The translations under genes were made by a program, and so were the position numbers. 14,038 bases of DNA, from the NCBI GenBank assembly GCA_964369225.1, contig CAYJER010000053.1, positions 1 through 14,038 of the forward strand. Reading direction: 5' to 3'. This stretch comes from SIG603 sp964369225. GTDB taxonomy: Bacteria; Bacillota; Clostridia; Oscillospirales; Acutalibacteraceae. Of this stretch, positions 7,301 through 13,885 are shown piece by piece (positions within the stretch are counted from its first letter, which is position 1; every line of letters starts with the position of its first letter). The notes under the pieces are model-generated. The model did not search any database. It was not told the DNA's origin and saw only the letters and a program-made list of their open reading frames with translations.

Positions 7301-8060
7301 CGTCTAAAGCTTCTTCTATAGCTGTGCTAAGTTCAGATTTTTCTATAGTAATGTTGTTAAGTCTTGTTAGGAAAGTTGTGTGACGACAGTGATCGCTCCA
7401 ATAAGTGTCGATAACTCTAAGTTCAGTTACGCTAGGATCTCTGTTTTCTTCGTCTCTGAAATAATCACGGCAGAATTTAAGATCTGACAATGTCATAGCA
7501 AAGCCCATTGAACTATAGTAATCTTCAATTTCTTCTTCGCTGAATGAAATAAGTCCTGTAACTCTTTTTACATCTTCAGGAACTTCTGATTTCATATCAA
7601 GGCTTAAAGGTTTAACCATTGATGCCTCACGAGACTCAACAGGATTTATTAGATAATTCTTTATCTTTGATAAATCTTCATCTGAAATATTTCCCTTTAT
7701 TGCAATTACTTTTGCACTAGAAACCTTTGGTCTTTCGCCTTGTGTTAAAAGTTGAACACATTGAGCTGCAGAGTCCGCTCTTTGGTCGTATTGCCCAGGA
7801 AGATACTCCATTGCAAAAACTTTGTAGTCATCAGAAACTTTGTAGTTCTCGTCATAAACGTTGTCTACATTTGGTTCAGATAAAATAGTGTTTGCAGCTA
7901 CCTTAAAACTTTTGTCGTCTAGTCCTGTTACATCATATCTGTTGATTATTCTTAAATCTTCTATCTCTTTAACGCCTAGGTTCTTGATTAAATCTGTCTT
8001 GAGGTGTTTTGCCTCTATATCAAAACCTTCTCTTTTTTCTACAAAAACTCTTGTTACCAT
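4326..8060 (-). CDS. purL: Phosphoribosylformylglycinamidine synthase, single-chain (FGAM synthase, PurL)
   Basis: Catalyses the fourth step of de novo purine synthesis: FGAR, glutamine and ATP give FGAM. The 1244-residue chain fuses the synthetase and glutaminase parts and is of the clostridial long type, unlike the split PurSQL of Bacillus. The conserved linker block is SDHCRHTTF (222-230). The substrate/nucleotide block ETHNHPTEIEPFGGA is at 323-337. The glutaminase domain runs from about 1020, with nucleophile C1085 in GICNGFQAL and the H1215/E1217 dyad in GHSER. The start chosen is ATG 8060, where the family-like MVTRVFVEKREGF begins; the longer reading frame from 8129 adds 23 unrelated residues. 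The ribosome site AAAGGA (8072-8077) is 11 bases upstream, rather far. It follows secA by 78 bases and precedes an aminotransferase gene by 18. No other pur gene is in the window. Confidence 0.96.
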   Translation of the reverse strand: MVTRVFVEKREGFDIEAKHLKTDLIKNLGVKEIEDLRIINRYDVTGLDDKSFKVAANTILSEPNVDNVYDENYKVSDDYKVFAMEYLPGQYDQRADSAAQCVQLLTQGERPKVSSAKVIAIKGNISDEDLSKIKNYLINPVESREASMVKPLSLDMKSEVPEDVKRVTGLISFSEEEIEDYYSSMGFAMTLSDLKFCRDYFRDEENRDPSVTELRVIDTYWSDHCRHTTFLTRLNNITIEKSELSTAIEEALDEYMAVRAKLYAGKDKPVCLMDMAVIGAKYLRKEGLVPDLDVSEEINACSIEAPITIDGKTETWLIQFKNETHNHPTEIEPFGGAATCLGGAIRDPLSGRAYVYQAMRVTGSGDPTLSFKDTLKGKLPTRKITTGAASGYSSYGNQIGLATGQVTELYDAGYVAKRMEIGAVIGASPKANVKREEPLNGDIIVLLGGATGRDGCGGATGSSKAHTLESIEVCGAEVQKGNPPTERKIQRLFRKPEVSTLIKRCNDFGAGGVCVAIGELAPGLKIDLNAVPKKYDGLDGTELAISESQERMAVVLDPKDVDNFIQKSHEENLDAKVVAVVTDDNRLVMEWRGDKIVDLSRKFLDTNGVTQNADAHITAPKAEDNYRNIIPTALAGLSTEDAFVKNLSRLEVCSQKGLSERFDASIGAATVNMPFGGKYQLSPEDAMVAKVPVLSGETDDASAMSYGFIPALSRFSPFHGSMWAVIESLSKLAVVGADPLKSRLTFQEYFERLYNKAERWGKPTAALLGALTAQLKLSIPSIGGKDSMSGSFEDLDVPPTLVSFAVSMTKASKTIGATFQKSGNSVVLFPIKEENCMPDWDALKSYYNNILSLIDNGTIVSASVVKEGGVSACLAKMSFGNGFGFDLETVSDDILFTAKSGYIVAEVTSVPNDTVLLGTITDNDYFTVNGTKIDNSKLLESYMGTLEKIFPNDAQSAPMTMEIPVCENKFTSAPSIKVAKPKVFIPAFPGTNCEIDTKRAFEKAGAEVDILVVKNLCQKDIEETIEAMVKAIESSQIVMLPGGFSGGDEPEGSGKFIATTFRNPKIKEAVSNLLNNRDGLMLGICNGFQALIKLGLVPYGEITNPLSSDPTLTFNNIGRHISRMAYTKITSTKSPWLSGVNAGDVFSVPVSHGEGRFVANTDWVKKLAENGQIATQYCDFDGNVSADTVWNPNGSVCAIEGILSPDGRILGKMGHSERKGENLYSNVPGDKDQFIFESGVKYFK

Positions 8061-8091
8061 ATTAATAGTTATCCTTTCAGTTTTAAATATG

Positions 8092-8118
8092 TTATTGAGG
8101 TTGCCACAGCAAAGCCAT
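8092..8118 (-). CDS. Possible 8-codon leader ORF between secA and purL (MALLWQPQ)
   Basis: In the 78-base gap on the - strand, GAGGGGG followed by TC precedes ATG, giving a strong ribosome site at suitable spacing. The frame is eight codons, M-A-L-L-W-Q-P-Q, then TAA. The ORF lies in a dyad: TGAGG at its ribosome site can pair with CCTCA near its stop, enclosing TTGC/GCAA. Pairing would hide the ribosome site of the small ORF, and ribosomes on it would open the dyad. It may tune purL translation or be chance; the product is too short for homology evidence. Confidence 0.3.
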   Translation of the reverse strand: MALLWQPQ

Positions 8119-8138
8119 GACCCCCTCAAATAAGTCAG

Positions 8139-10877
8139 TTATTCTTCAAGTCCGCAACATCTTTTGTATTTTTTACCGCTTCCGCAAGGGCAATCTTCAT
8201 TTCTTCCGATTTTAGTTTTTCTAACTGGTTTGTTCTCGGCTTTTTCGTCAGAAGTCTTAATAGCACTTTCTTTTACTAAAACTTCACGCTTTGGAGCTTC
8301 TGGAGTTCTAAGTCTTACCATAAACATCATCTTAGCTGTTTTCTCACGAATAGCCAAAATCATTTGGTCGAACATCTCAAAGCCTTCTCTTCTAAACTCT
8401 GCAACAGGGTCTTTTTGTCCATAGGCTCTTAGTCTGATACCCTCTTTTAGGTCTTCCATTGCATCAATATGCTCCATCCATTGGGCATCTACATTCTTAA
8501 GAAGTACAACTCTTTCAACTTCACGCATTACCTTAGATGAAATCTCGTCTTCTCTCTTATCATAGATTGTTAAAGCTCTGTCTATTAGGAACTCTTTTAC
8601 AGTTTCAGGGTCTAGTTCTTCAATTTCATCAGCTGTGTAAACTAGATCCTCAGGAGTAATAAGCCATCCCATATAGTTAGCTTTAAGGCTTATCATGTCC
8701 CAATCGTCGTGAACTACTTCTTTAGATAGGAACAAGTCAACCTTAGCCTCAATATCTTCTGTAATCATCTTGATAACTTGCTCACGCATGTCATCTCCGT
8801 TTAGAACTTTGTTTCTTTGAATATAAATTAACTCACGTTGACGGTTCATTATATCGTCGTATTGTAGAACATTTTTACGTATAGCAAAGTTTCTGCCCTC
8901 TACCTTTTTTTGTGAGTTTTCTATTGTATTTGTAATCATTCCAGCTTCAATAGGAGTGTTCTCGTCAACATTTAGTCTATCCATCAAGGCTTGTATTCTC
9001 TCACCGCCGAATAGACGCATTAAATCATCTTCTAGTGATAGATAGAAACGGCTCTTACCTGGGTCTCCTTGACGTCCTGAACGTCCTCTTAACTGGTTAT
9101 CGATACGTCTTGACTCATGTCTCTCTGTACCAATAATGAATAATCCGCCTAACTTAATTACTTCTTCTGCCTCAACATCTATAACAGCCTTATGTTTCGC
9201 CTTAATCTCGTTAAACATTTTTCTAGCTTCTAAAATTACAACGTCATCAGTCTCTGCATAGCCGTTAGCTTGATCAATTAAATAATCTTCCATGCCCATT
9301 TTGCGTAGTTCTGCTATTGCCATAAACTCTGCATTACCACCTAGTTTAATGTCAGTACCACGACCAGCCATATTTGTAGCAATTGTAACAGCACCTTTTT
9401 TACCTGCTTGAGCTATAATAAATGCTTCTCTGTCATGTTGCTTAGCATTTAGAATTTCATGCTTAATTCCACGCTTTTTAAGCATAGAACTTAACAACTC
9501 TGATTTTTCGATTGTGATAGTACCAACCAATATTGGTTGTCCTTTTTCGTGGTGAGCTACAATATCTTCAATAACGGCATTAAACTTGCCATTCTCTGTT
9601 TTATAAACAACGTCTGAACAGTCTTCACGAATTAAAGGTTTGTTAGTTGGAACTTCAATAACATCTAATCTATAAATTTGGCTAAACTCTGCTTCCTCTG
9701 TAAGAGCAGTACCAGTCATACCAGAAAGTTTTTCGTATAGTCTGAAATAGTTTTGGAATGTGATAGTTGCAAGTGTACGGCTCTCGTTGGCAATTTTTAC
9801 GCCCTCTTTAGCCTCTATAGCTTGGTGTAGACCCTCGTTATATCTTCTACCTTGCATTAGACGGCCTGTGAACTCGTCAACTATAATAACTTCGCCCTCT
9901 TTAACAACATAGTTAATATCACGTTTCATGTTACCATGAGCCTTAATCGCTTGGTTAATATGGTGCTGAATTGCAGTGTTGTCAGGGTCACTTAGGTTTT
10001 CTAAACCAAAAAATGCTTCGGCTTTTTTAACACCTGCTTTAGTTAGTGCCGATGAATTAGCCTTTTCATTTATAATATAATCATACTCTTCAAACAGAGC
10101 GTCATTATCTTCTTTGCTGTCTGTCTCTGCAACTGAAACAGATTTAAGACCTTTAGCAAATGCGTTTGCCTTAGCGTAAAAGTCAGATGATTTCTCACCA
10201 GGACCTGAAATGATAAGAGGAGTTCTAGCCTCGTCTATCAAGATTGAGTCAACCTCATCAACAATTGCAAAGTTGTGTTCTCTTTGAACTTTATGGTCTT
10301 TATAAGTAACCATGTTATCTCTTAGGTAGTCAAAGCCTAGCTCATTGTTAGTAGCATAAGTGATATCACAGTTATATGCAGCACGTCTCTCATTTTTTGA
10401 TAGGTGATGCTGAATAGTTCCAACTGTAAGACCTAAATATCTATATATTTTTCCGTTTAAATCTGCGTCACGTTTTGCAAGATATTCATTAACTGTAACA
10501 ACGTGTACGCCTTTTCCTGAAAGTGCATTTAAGTAAGCTGGTAGGGTAGAGGTAAGAGTTTTACCTTCACCAGTTTTCATCTCACTAATTCTACCTTGAT
10601 GAAGAACTATACCGCCTTGTAACTGTACATAATAAGGACGCTCGTTTAAAACTCTCCATGCAGCCTCTGAACAAACTGCAAATGCGTCTGGTAAAATATC
10701 GTCAAGAGTCTCTCCGCTTGATAATCTTGTCTTTAAAAGTTCTGTTTGTCCTCTTAGTTCAGTTTCGCTCATAGCTTCGTATTTTTCACGAAGTGAGAGT
10801 ATCTCTTGAACCATTGGTTCTAATCTTTTTAATTCTTTTTTGCTGTAATTGCCAAAAATGGCAGTTAAAAAACTCAT
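8139..10877 (-). CDS. secA: Preprotein translocase subunit SecA (motor ATPase)
   Basis: The ATPase that pushes unfolded preproteins through SecYEG at the cytoplasmic membrane. Length is 912 residues. Walker A is MKTGEGKT (100-107) and Walker B is DEVD (207-210). The preprotein cross-linking domain follows from about 221 to 370, flanked by DEFTGR (334-339). NBD2 motifs are TNMAGRGTDI (501-510) and QLRGRSGRQGDPG (595-607). The C-terminus carries the zinc and SecB/phospholipid-binding tail with C896, C898, C907 and C908 (CPCGSGKKYKRCC). All key motifs are intact. The N-terminus (MSFLTAIFGNYSKKELKRL) fits the family start well. The nearest Shine-Dalgarno, GGGAG, is 19 bases from this ATG, and a perfect hairpin fills the gap, which is unusual. 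A promoter lies about 87 bases upstream. purL follows after 78 bases. Confidence 0.98.
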   Translation of the reverse strand: MSFLTAIFGNYSKKELKRLEPMVQEILSLREKYEAMSETELRGQTELLKTRLSSGETLDDILPDAFAVCSEAAWRVLNERPYYVQLQGGIVLHQGRISEMKTGEGKTLTSTLPAYLNALSGKGVHVVTVNEYLAKRDADLNGKIYRYLGLTVGTIQHHLSKNERRAAYNCDITYATNNELGFDYLRDNMVTYKDHKVQREHNFAIVDEVDSILIDEARTPLIISGPGEKSSDFYAKANAFAKGLKSVSVAETDSKEDNDALFEEYDYIINEKANSSALTKAGVKKAEAFFGLENLSDPDNTAIQHHINQAIKAHGNMKRDINYVVKEGEVIIVDEFTGRLMQGRRYNEGLHQAIEAKEGVKIANESRTLATITFQNYFRLYEKLSGMTGTALTEEAEFSQIYRLDVIEVPTNKPLIREDCSDVVYKTENGKFNAVIEDIVAHHEKGQPILVGTITIEKSELLSSMLKKRGIKHEILNAKQHDREAFIIAQAGKKGAVTIATNMAGRGTDIKLGGNAEFMAIAELRKMGMEDYLIDQANGYAETDDVVILEARKMFNEIKAKHKAVIDVEAEEVIKLGGLFIIGTERHESRRIDNQLRGRSGRQGDPGKSRFYLSLEDDLMRLFGGERIQALMDRLNVDENTPIEAGMITNTIENSQKKVEGRNFAIRKNVLQYDDIMNRQRELIYIQRNKVLNGDDMREQVIKMITEDIEAKVDLFLSKEVVHDDWDMISLKANYMGWLITPEDLVYTADEIEELDPETVKEFLIDRALTIYDKREDEISSKVMREVERVVLLKNVDAQWMEHIDAMEDLKEGIRLRAYGQKDPVAEFRREGFEMFDQMILAIREKTAKMMFMVRLRTPEAPKREVLVKESAIKTSDEKAENKPVRKTKIGRNEDCPCGSGKKYKRCCGLEE

Positions 10878-10918
10878 GTTTATGACCGTGTCATAGCTCC
10901 CAAATTATATGGACTATG
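10878..10918 (-). promoter_or_regulatory. secA leader with two mutually exclusive hairpins around the ribosome binding site
   Basis: On the - strand the Shine-Dalgarno GGGAG (+ positions 10897-10901) is 19 bases from the secA ATG. Hairpin B, TATGAC/GTCATA with loop ACG (10881-10895), lies between them; when folded it brings the site to an effective four bases or so. Hairpin A pairs CATAG-TCC (+ 10911-10918 complement) with GGA-CTATG (+ 10892-10900), with one bulge and a ten-base loop, and hides the Shine-Dalgarno. A and B share the CTATG bases (10892-10895), so they cannot both form. The structures are read directly; a translational switch is inference. Confidence 0.5.
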
Positions 10919-10963
10919 CCTTTCTGTTTATTTTAAGCTAAGTTAAATTCATATAACTAATAA

Positions 10964-10992
10964 ATTGTAACATAAAAATACGCTTATTACAA
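10964..10992 (-). promoter_or_regulatory. Sigma-A type promoter of secA
   Basis: On the - strand, TTGTAA (10992-10987) is separated by exactly 17 bases from TACAAT (10969-10964). Four of six and five of six bases match the consensus. The predicted start near 10957 leaves an untranslated leader of about 80 bases. The -35 box begins seven bases after the tatD stop codon, and no terminator separates them, so read-through from metG-tatD may add to secA expression. Confidence 0.75.
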
Positions 10993-10998
10993 GATAAA

Positions 10999-11760
10999 TC
11001 AGATATTAAATAAAAGTTTAATATTTTGTTCAGACGATTTTAATATTTCGTCTGCGCTTGTTTCTCTAAGTTCGGCTATCTTTGAAGCAGTATAAGCTAT
11101 TAAGCTTGAATCGTTTCGCTTGCCCCTGAAAGGAACAGGCGAAAGATAAGGGCAATCAGTCTCTAAAAGCAGTCTTTCTAGCGGAATTTCTTTTGCAACA
11201 TTTGCACTGTGTTTTGCATTTTTGAATGTCACCACGCCGCCTAGTCCAATATAAAGACCTAATTTAATTACCTCTCTTGCCATTTCGGCAGAACCTGAAA
11301 AACAGTGCATTACTCCACGTGGTTTATACACTTTTAGAATTTCGAGCATGTCAGCGTGTGCCTCTCTGTCGTGAAGTATAACAGGTAAGTCTAGCTCTTT
11401 TGCAAGTTCTAATTGGGCTATAAACACCTCTTTTTGTTTCTCTCTAGGGCAGAGGTGTTCATAGTAATAGTCTAGTCCAATTTCACCTATAGCTATAACC
11501 TTTTGTTTTTTTGCCGATTGCTTTATTATCTCAAGATAATTTTCAGGCAGTTCGTTTGCACATTCTGGGTGAATGCCAACCGCCCCATATATATAAGAAT
11601 AATCTTTACAAAGTTTCAAAGTTTGTGCGATGCTAGGAAAAGTAGACGAACAATTTATTATTCCGTTTACTCCTTTTTTAGGAAGAATTTCAGAAAGCAG
11701 AATATGTCTATCCTCATTAAATTGGTCATCATCATAGTGTGCATGTGAGTCAAATATCAT
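10999..11760 (-). CDS. tatD: TatD family metal-dependent hydrolase (3'-5' DNase)
   Basis: A TIM-barrel amidohydrolase-superfamily nuclease of 253 residues, the usual length. Metal ligands are all visible: H6 and H8 in SHAHYDD, E93 in GEIGLDYY, H130 in ILHDREA, H152 in HCFSG and D202 in LETDCPYLSP. The family acts as a cytoplasmic 3'-5' exonuclease on DNA, with roles proposed in DNA repair and clearance. Despite the name it is not part of the Tat translocase. The start codon overlaps the metG stop as ATGA (11757-11760), with AGGAG ten bases upstream inside metG, so the two are translationally coupled. metG-tatD is a common neighbourhood in Bacillota. There rnmV and ksgA often follow; here secA with its own promoter follows instead. 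Confidence 0.95.
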   Translation of the reverse strand: MIFDSHAHYDDDQFNEDRHILLSEILPKKGVNGIINCSSTFPSIAQTLKLCKDYSYIYGAVGIHPECANELPENYLEIIKQSAKKQKVIAIGEIGLDYYYEHLCPREKQKEVFIAQLELAKELDLPVILHDREAHADMLEILKVYKPRGVMHCFSGSAEMAREVIKLGLYIGLGGVVTFKNAKHSANVAKEIPLERLLLETDCPYLSPVPFRGKRNDSSLIAYTASKIAELRETSADEILKSSEQNIKLLFNI

Positions 11761-13682
11761 CCTAAGTTCGCTCCTGCCTCGTGGCCGTCTGCAAATACAA
11801 CCTTGATATTGCCGTCTTTATCTTCTGATGATAAAATCATTCCGTTGCTCTCTATGCCTAACATTTTTCTAGGTTTAAGGTTAGAAACAAACAGAATATT
11901 TTTGCCTATTAAATCTTCTGGCTTATACCACTCGGCTATTCCTGAAAGAATAACTCTTGTTTTGCTTCCTTCGTCAATCAAGAATTTTAGAAGTTTCTTA
12001 GACTTTTTAATGTTTTCACATTCTAAAACCTTACCAACTTTTATCTTAACTTTCATAAAGTCGTCAAACTCTATTTCAGGAACGATTTCTTCTTGTGGTT
12101 CTTCTTTTTCAATATATTTTTCCATACAAGCAGAAATTTTTACTTCCATCTCTTTTTGGTCTATTCTTTGGAATAGAATTTCAGGAGTAGTTGTTAGCTT
12201 AGTTCCACTAGCAAATAATCCAAACTTGTTTAAATCATCATAGTTTCTGATAGTTGTAGAAAGTTGAGCCATAATTTTCTCGGCTGTTGTAGGCAAGAAA
12301 GAGCTTAAAAGACTAGCGCCTATACTGATACCCTCTACTAAATTGTAAAGAACTTTTTGAAGTTTAGCAGAGTCTTCCTCATTCTTAGCTAATGCCCAAG
12401 GCATTGTTTCATCTATATATTTATTGCAACGTTTAAAAATTGCGAAAATTTCTGTCAAGGCGTCTGCCACTCTTAAACCATCCATCTTAGTAGCTACTTT
12501 ATTTTTTGCAGAAACACATGTTTCTATTAAATCAGCGTCGAACTCTGTAGCACAATCAGTGTCAGTAACAACGCCGTCAAAATACTTGTTGCACATTGAA
12601 ATTGTACGATTTACTAGGTTTCCTAGTGTGTTTGCTAAATCAGAGTTAGTTCTCTCTGTCATTAAGTCCCAAGTGATTGTACCATCATTGTCAAAAGGCA
12701 TTTCATGAAGCACAAAGTATCTTGTAGCATCAACGCCATAAAGTTCTGATAAATCATCTGCATATATTACATTGCCTTTAGACTTACTCATTTTGCCACC
12801 GTCTTGAAGCAACCAAGGGTGTCCAAATATTTGCTTAGGTAGAGGCAAATCAAGAGCCATAAGGAATATAGGCCAATAAAGAGTATGGAAACGGATAATA
12901 TCCTTGCCTATTAGGTGAAGGTCAGCCGGCCAGAAATTATTAAATAACTCTGCACTCTCACCATCACAGTTATAACCTAGCCCAGTAATATAGTTTGTTA
13001 AGGCATCAAGCCAAACATAAGTTACATGTTTAGGGTCAAAGCTTAGAGGAATACCCCATGTAAATGTTGTTCTTGAAACGCATAAATCTTGAAGACCTGG
13101 TAGCAAGAAGTTATTCATCATCTCGTTTTTTCTTGAAACAGGCTGAATAAATTCTGGGTGTGTGTTTATATATTCAATAAGTCTATCGGCATATTTGCTC
13201 ATTTTAAAGAAGTAAGCTTCTTCTTTAGCTGGAGAAACTTCACGTCCACAGTCAGGACATTTACCCTCTAGTAATTGGCTCTCTGTAAAGAAAGACTCAC
13301 AAGGTGTGCAATAAAGACCCTCATAGTGTCCTTTATAAATATCACCTTTATCATAAAGCTTCTTAAATATTTTTTGAACTTGCTCCTTATGCTCAATATC
13401 AGTAGTTCTAATAAATTTATCATAAGAAGTACCAACTATATCCCAATTATCTTTGATTATAGCCGCTATTTCATCGACATAGGCTTGAGGGTCAACACCT
13501 TTAGCCTTAGCTTTTTCCTCGTTCTTTTGTCCGTGTTCGTCTGTTCCAGTTTGGAAGAAGACGTTATATCCTTGAAAACGCTTAAATCTTGCTATACTAT
13601 CTGCTAAGATAATCTCATAAGTATTTCCTATATGAGGTTTTCCGCTTGTATATGCAATTGCTGTGGTAATATAATAATTCAT
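11757..13682 (-). CDS. metG: Methionine--tRNA ligase with C-terminal tRNA-binding domain (MetRS)
   Basis: Class I synthetase that charges elongator and initiator tRNA-Met. It has 641 residues from the chosen start. The HIGH-type motif is PHIGN (16-20) and KMSKS is at 297-301. One zinc knuckle is seen, with C125, C128, C142 and C145 (CTPC and CPDC). From about residue 540 an OB-fold Trbp111/EMAP-like domain follows (FDDFMKVKIKVGKV, ending DGHEAGANLG), which binds tRNA non-specifically and often mediates dimerisation. The start is ATG 13682, with AAAAGGAG seven bases upstream; the longer frame from 13715 adds 11 residues that contain this ribosome site, so it is rejected. The leader of some 30 bases is too short for a T-box or SAM riboswitch. 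It is the first gene of the metG-tatD unit. Confidence 0.98.
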   Translation of the reverse strand: MNYYITTAIAYTSGKPHIGNTYEIILADSIARFKRFQGYNVFFQTGTDEHGQKNEEKAKAKGVDPQAYVDEIAAIIKDNWDIVGTSYDKFIRTTDIEHKEQVQKIFKKLYDKGDIYKGHYEGLYCTPCESFFTESQLLEGKCPDCGREVSPAKEEAYFFKMSKYADRLIEYINTHPEFIQPVSRKNEMMNNFLLPGLQDLCVSRTTFTWGIPLSFDPKHVTYVWLDALTNYITGLGYNCDGESAELFNNFWPADLHLIGKDIIRFHTLYWPIFLMALDLPLPKQIFGHPWLLQDGGKMSKSKGNVIYADDLSELYGVDATRYFVLHEMPFDNDGTITWDLMTERTNSDLANTLGNLVNRTISMCNKYFDGVVTDTDCATEFDADLIETCVSAKNKVATKMDGLRVADALTEIFAIFKRCNKYIDETMPWALAKNEEDSAKLQKVLYNLVEGISIGASLLSSFLPTTAEKIMAQLSTTIRNYDDLNKFGLFASGTKLTTTPEILFQRIDQKEMEVKISACMEKYIEKEEPQEEIVPEIEFDDFMKVKIKVGKVLECENIKKSKKLLKFLIDEGSKTRVILSGIAEWYKPEDLIGKNILFVSNLKPRKMLGIESNGMILSSEDKDGNIKVVFADGHEAGANLG

Positions 13683-13720
13683 ATGAATACTCCTTTTGGT
13701 AAATTTGTCTATCATTGTTT

Positions 13721-13749
13721 ATTATAACACTCTTTTTTTGATATGTAAA
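13721..13749 (-). promoter_or_regulatory. Sigma-A promoter of metG-tatD
   Basis: On the - strand, TTTACA (13749-13744) and a perfect TATAAT (13726-13721) are 17 bases apart. The spacer contains a run of seven A. Transcription should start near 13714, leaving a leader of about 30 bases before the metG ATG at 13682. It is back to back with the + strand promoter at 13771-13799; only 21 bases separate the two -35 boxes. Confidence 0.88.
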
Positions 13750-13770
13750 TATTATTTTTTTAAAATTTGC

Positions 13771-13799
13771 TTGATTTTTACAATAATTAATAGTATAAT
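13771..13799 (+). promoter_or_regulatory. Sigma-A promoter driving the purine riboswitch transcript
   Basis: TTGATT (13771-13776) and a perfect TATAAT (13794-13799) are separated by 17 bases. Transcription would begin near 13806, about seven bases before the first helix of the purine aptamer. The promoter and aptamer support each other: a start here gives a transcript containing the whole riboswitch. Confidence 0.85.
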
Positions 13800-13812
13800 A
13801 AGCAAGGTTGGG

Positions 13813-13874
13813 AATTATATATATTCATATATAGGATGAATGTTTCTACAAGCTGCCTACAGCTGACTATGATT
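13813..13874 (+). promoter_or_regulatory. Purine riboswitch aptamer, guanine/hypoxanthine type
   Basis: All three helices of the purine aptamer are present. P1 is AATTATA (13813-13819) with TATGATT (13868-13874), seven pairs with one wobble. P2 is ATTCAT (13823-13828) with ATGAAT (13836-13841). P3 is AGCTG (13851-13855) with CAGCT (13860-13864). The invariant junction GTTTCTAC is at 13842-13849 and GACTATG at 13865-13871. The specificity base (position 74 in the xpt aptamer) is C at 13867, which pairs with guanine; adenine switches have U. Loop L2 ends in GG (13834-13835) and loop L3 holds CC (13856-13857), which form the known loop-loop contact. P3 and L3 are shorter than usual. Such switches normally turn off purine uptake or synthesis genes when guanine is plentiful. 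The controlled gene is outside the window. Confidence 0.87.
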
Positions 13875-13885
13875 GCTTATATTAG

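Noticed and set aside
8081..8114. Promoter-like TTGCTG and TATTTA 17 bases apart before purL
   Set aside because: The -10 box matches only three of six consensus bases and the region is better explained as part of an operon gap.
8061..8129. Longer purL reading frame starting at 8129
   Set aside because: The 23 extra residues do not resemble the family N-terminus and they cover the ribosome site and the small leader ORF; ATG 8060 fits family proteins.
3634..8424. Open frames on the + strand opposite the aminotransferase, purL and secA genes
   Set aside because: They have no ribosome sites or recognisable motifs and lie opposite fully conserved genes, so they are antisense shadows.
10905..10920. 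Sporulation sigma-E-like CATATAAT sequence in the secA leader
   Set aside because: No matching -35 element at proper spacing, and a good sigma-A promoter lies upstream.
13683..13715. Longer metG reading frame starting at 13715
   Set aside because: It would encode through the AAAAGGAG ribosome site and begin at about the predicted transcription start, leaving no leader.
13799..13879. TAAGCAA/TTGCTTA inverted repeat flanking the purine aptamer, as an extension of P1
   Set aside because: The left arm overlaps the -10 box and lies before the predicted transcription start, and seven unpaired bases would separate it from P1 on one side only.
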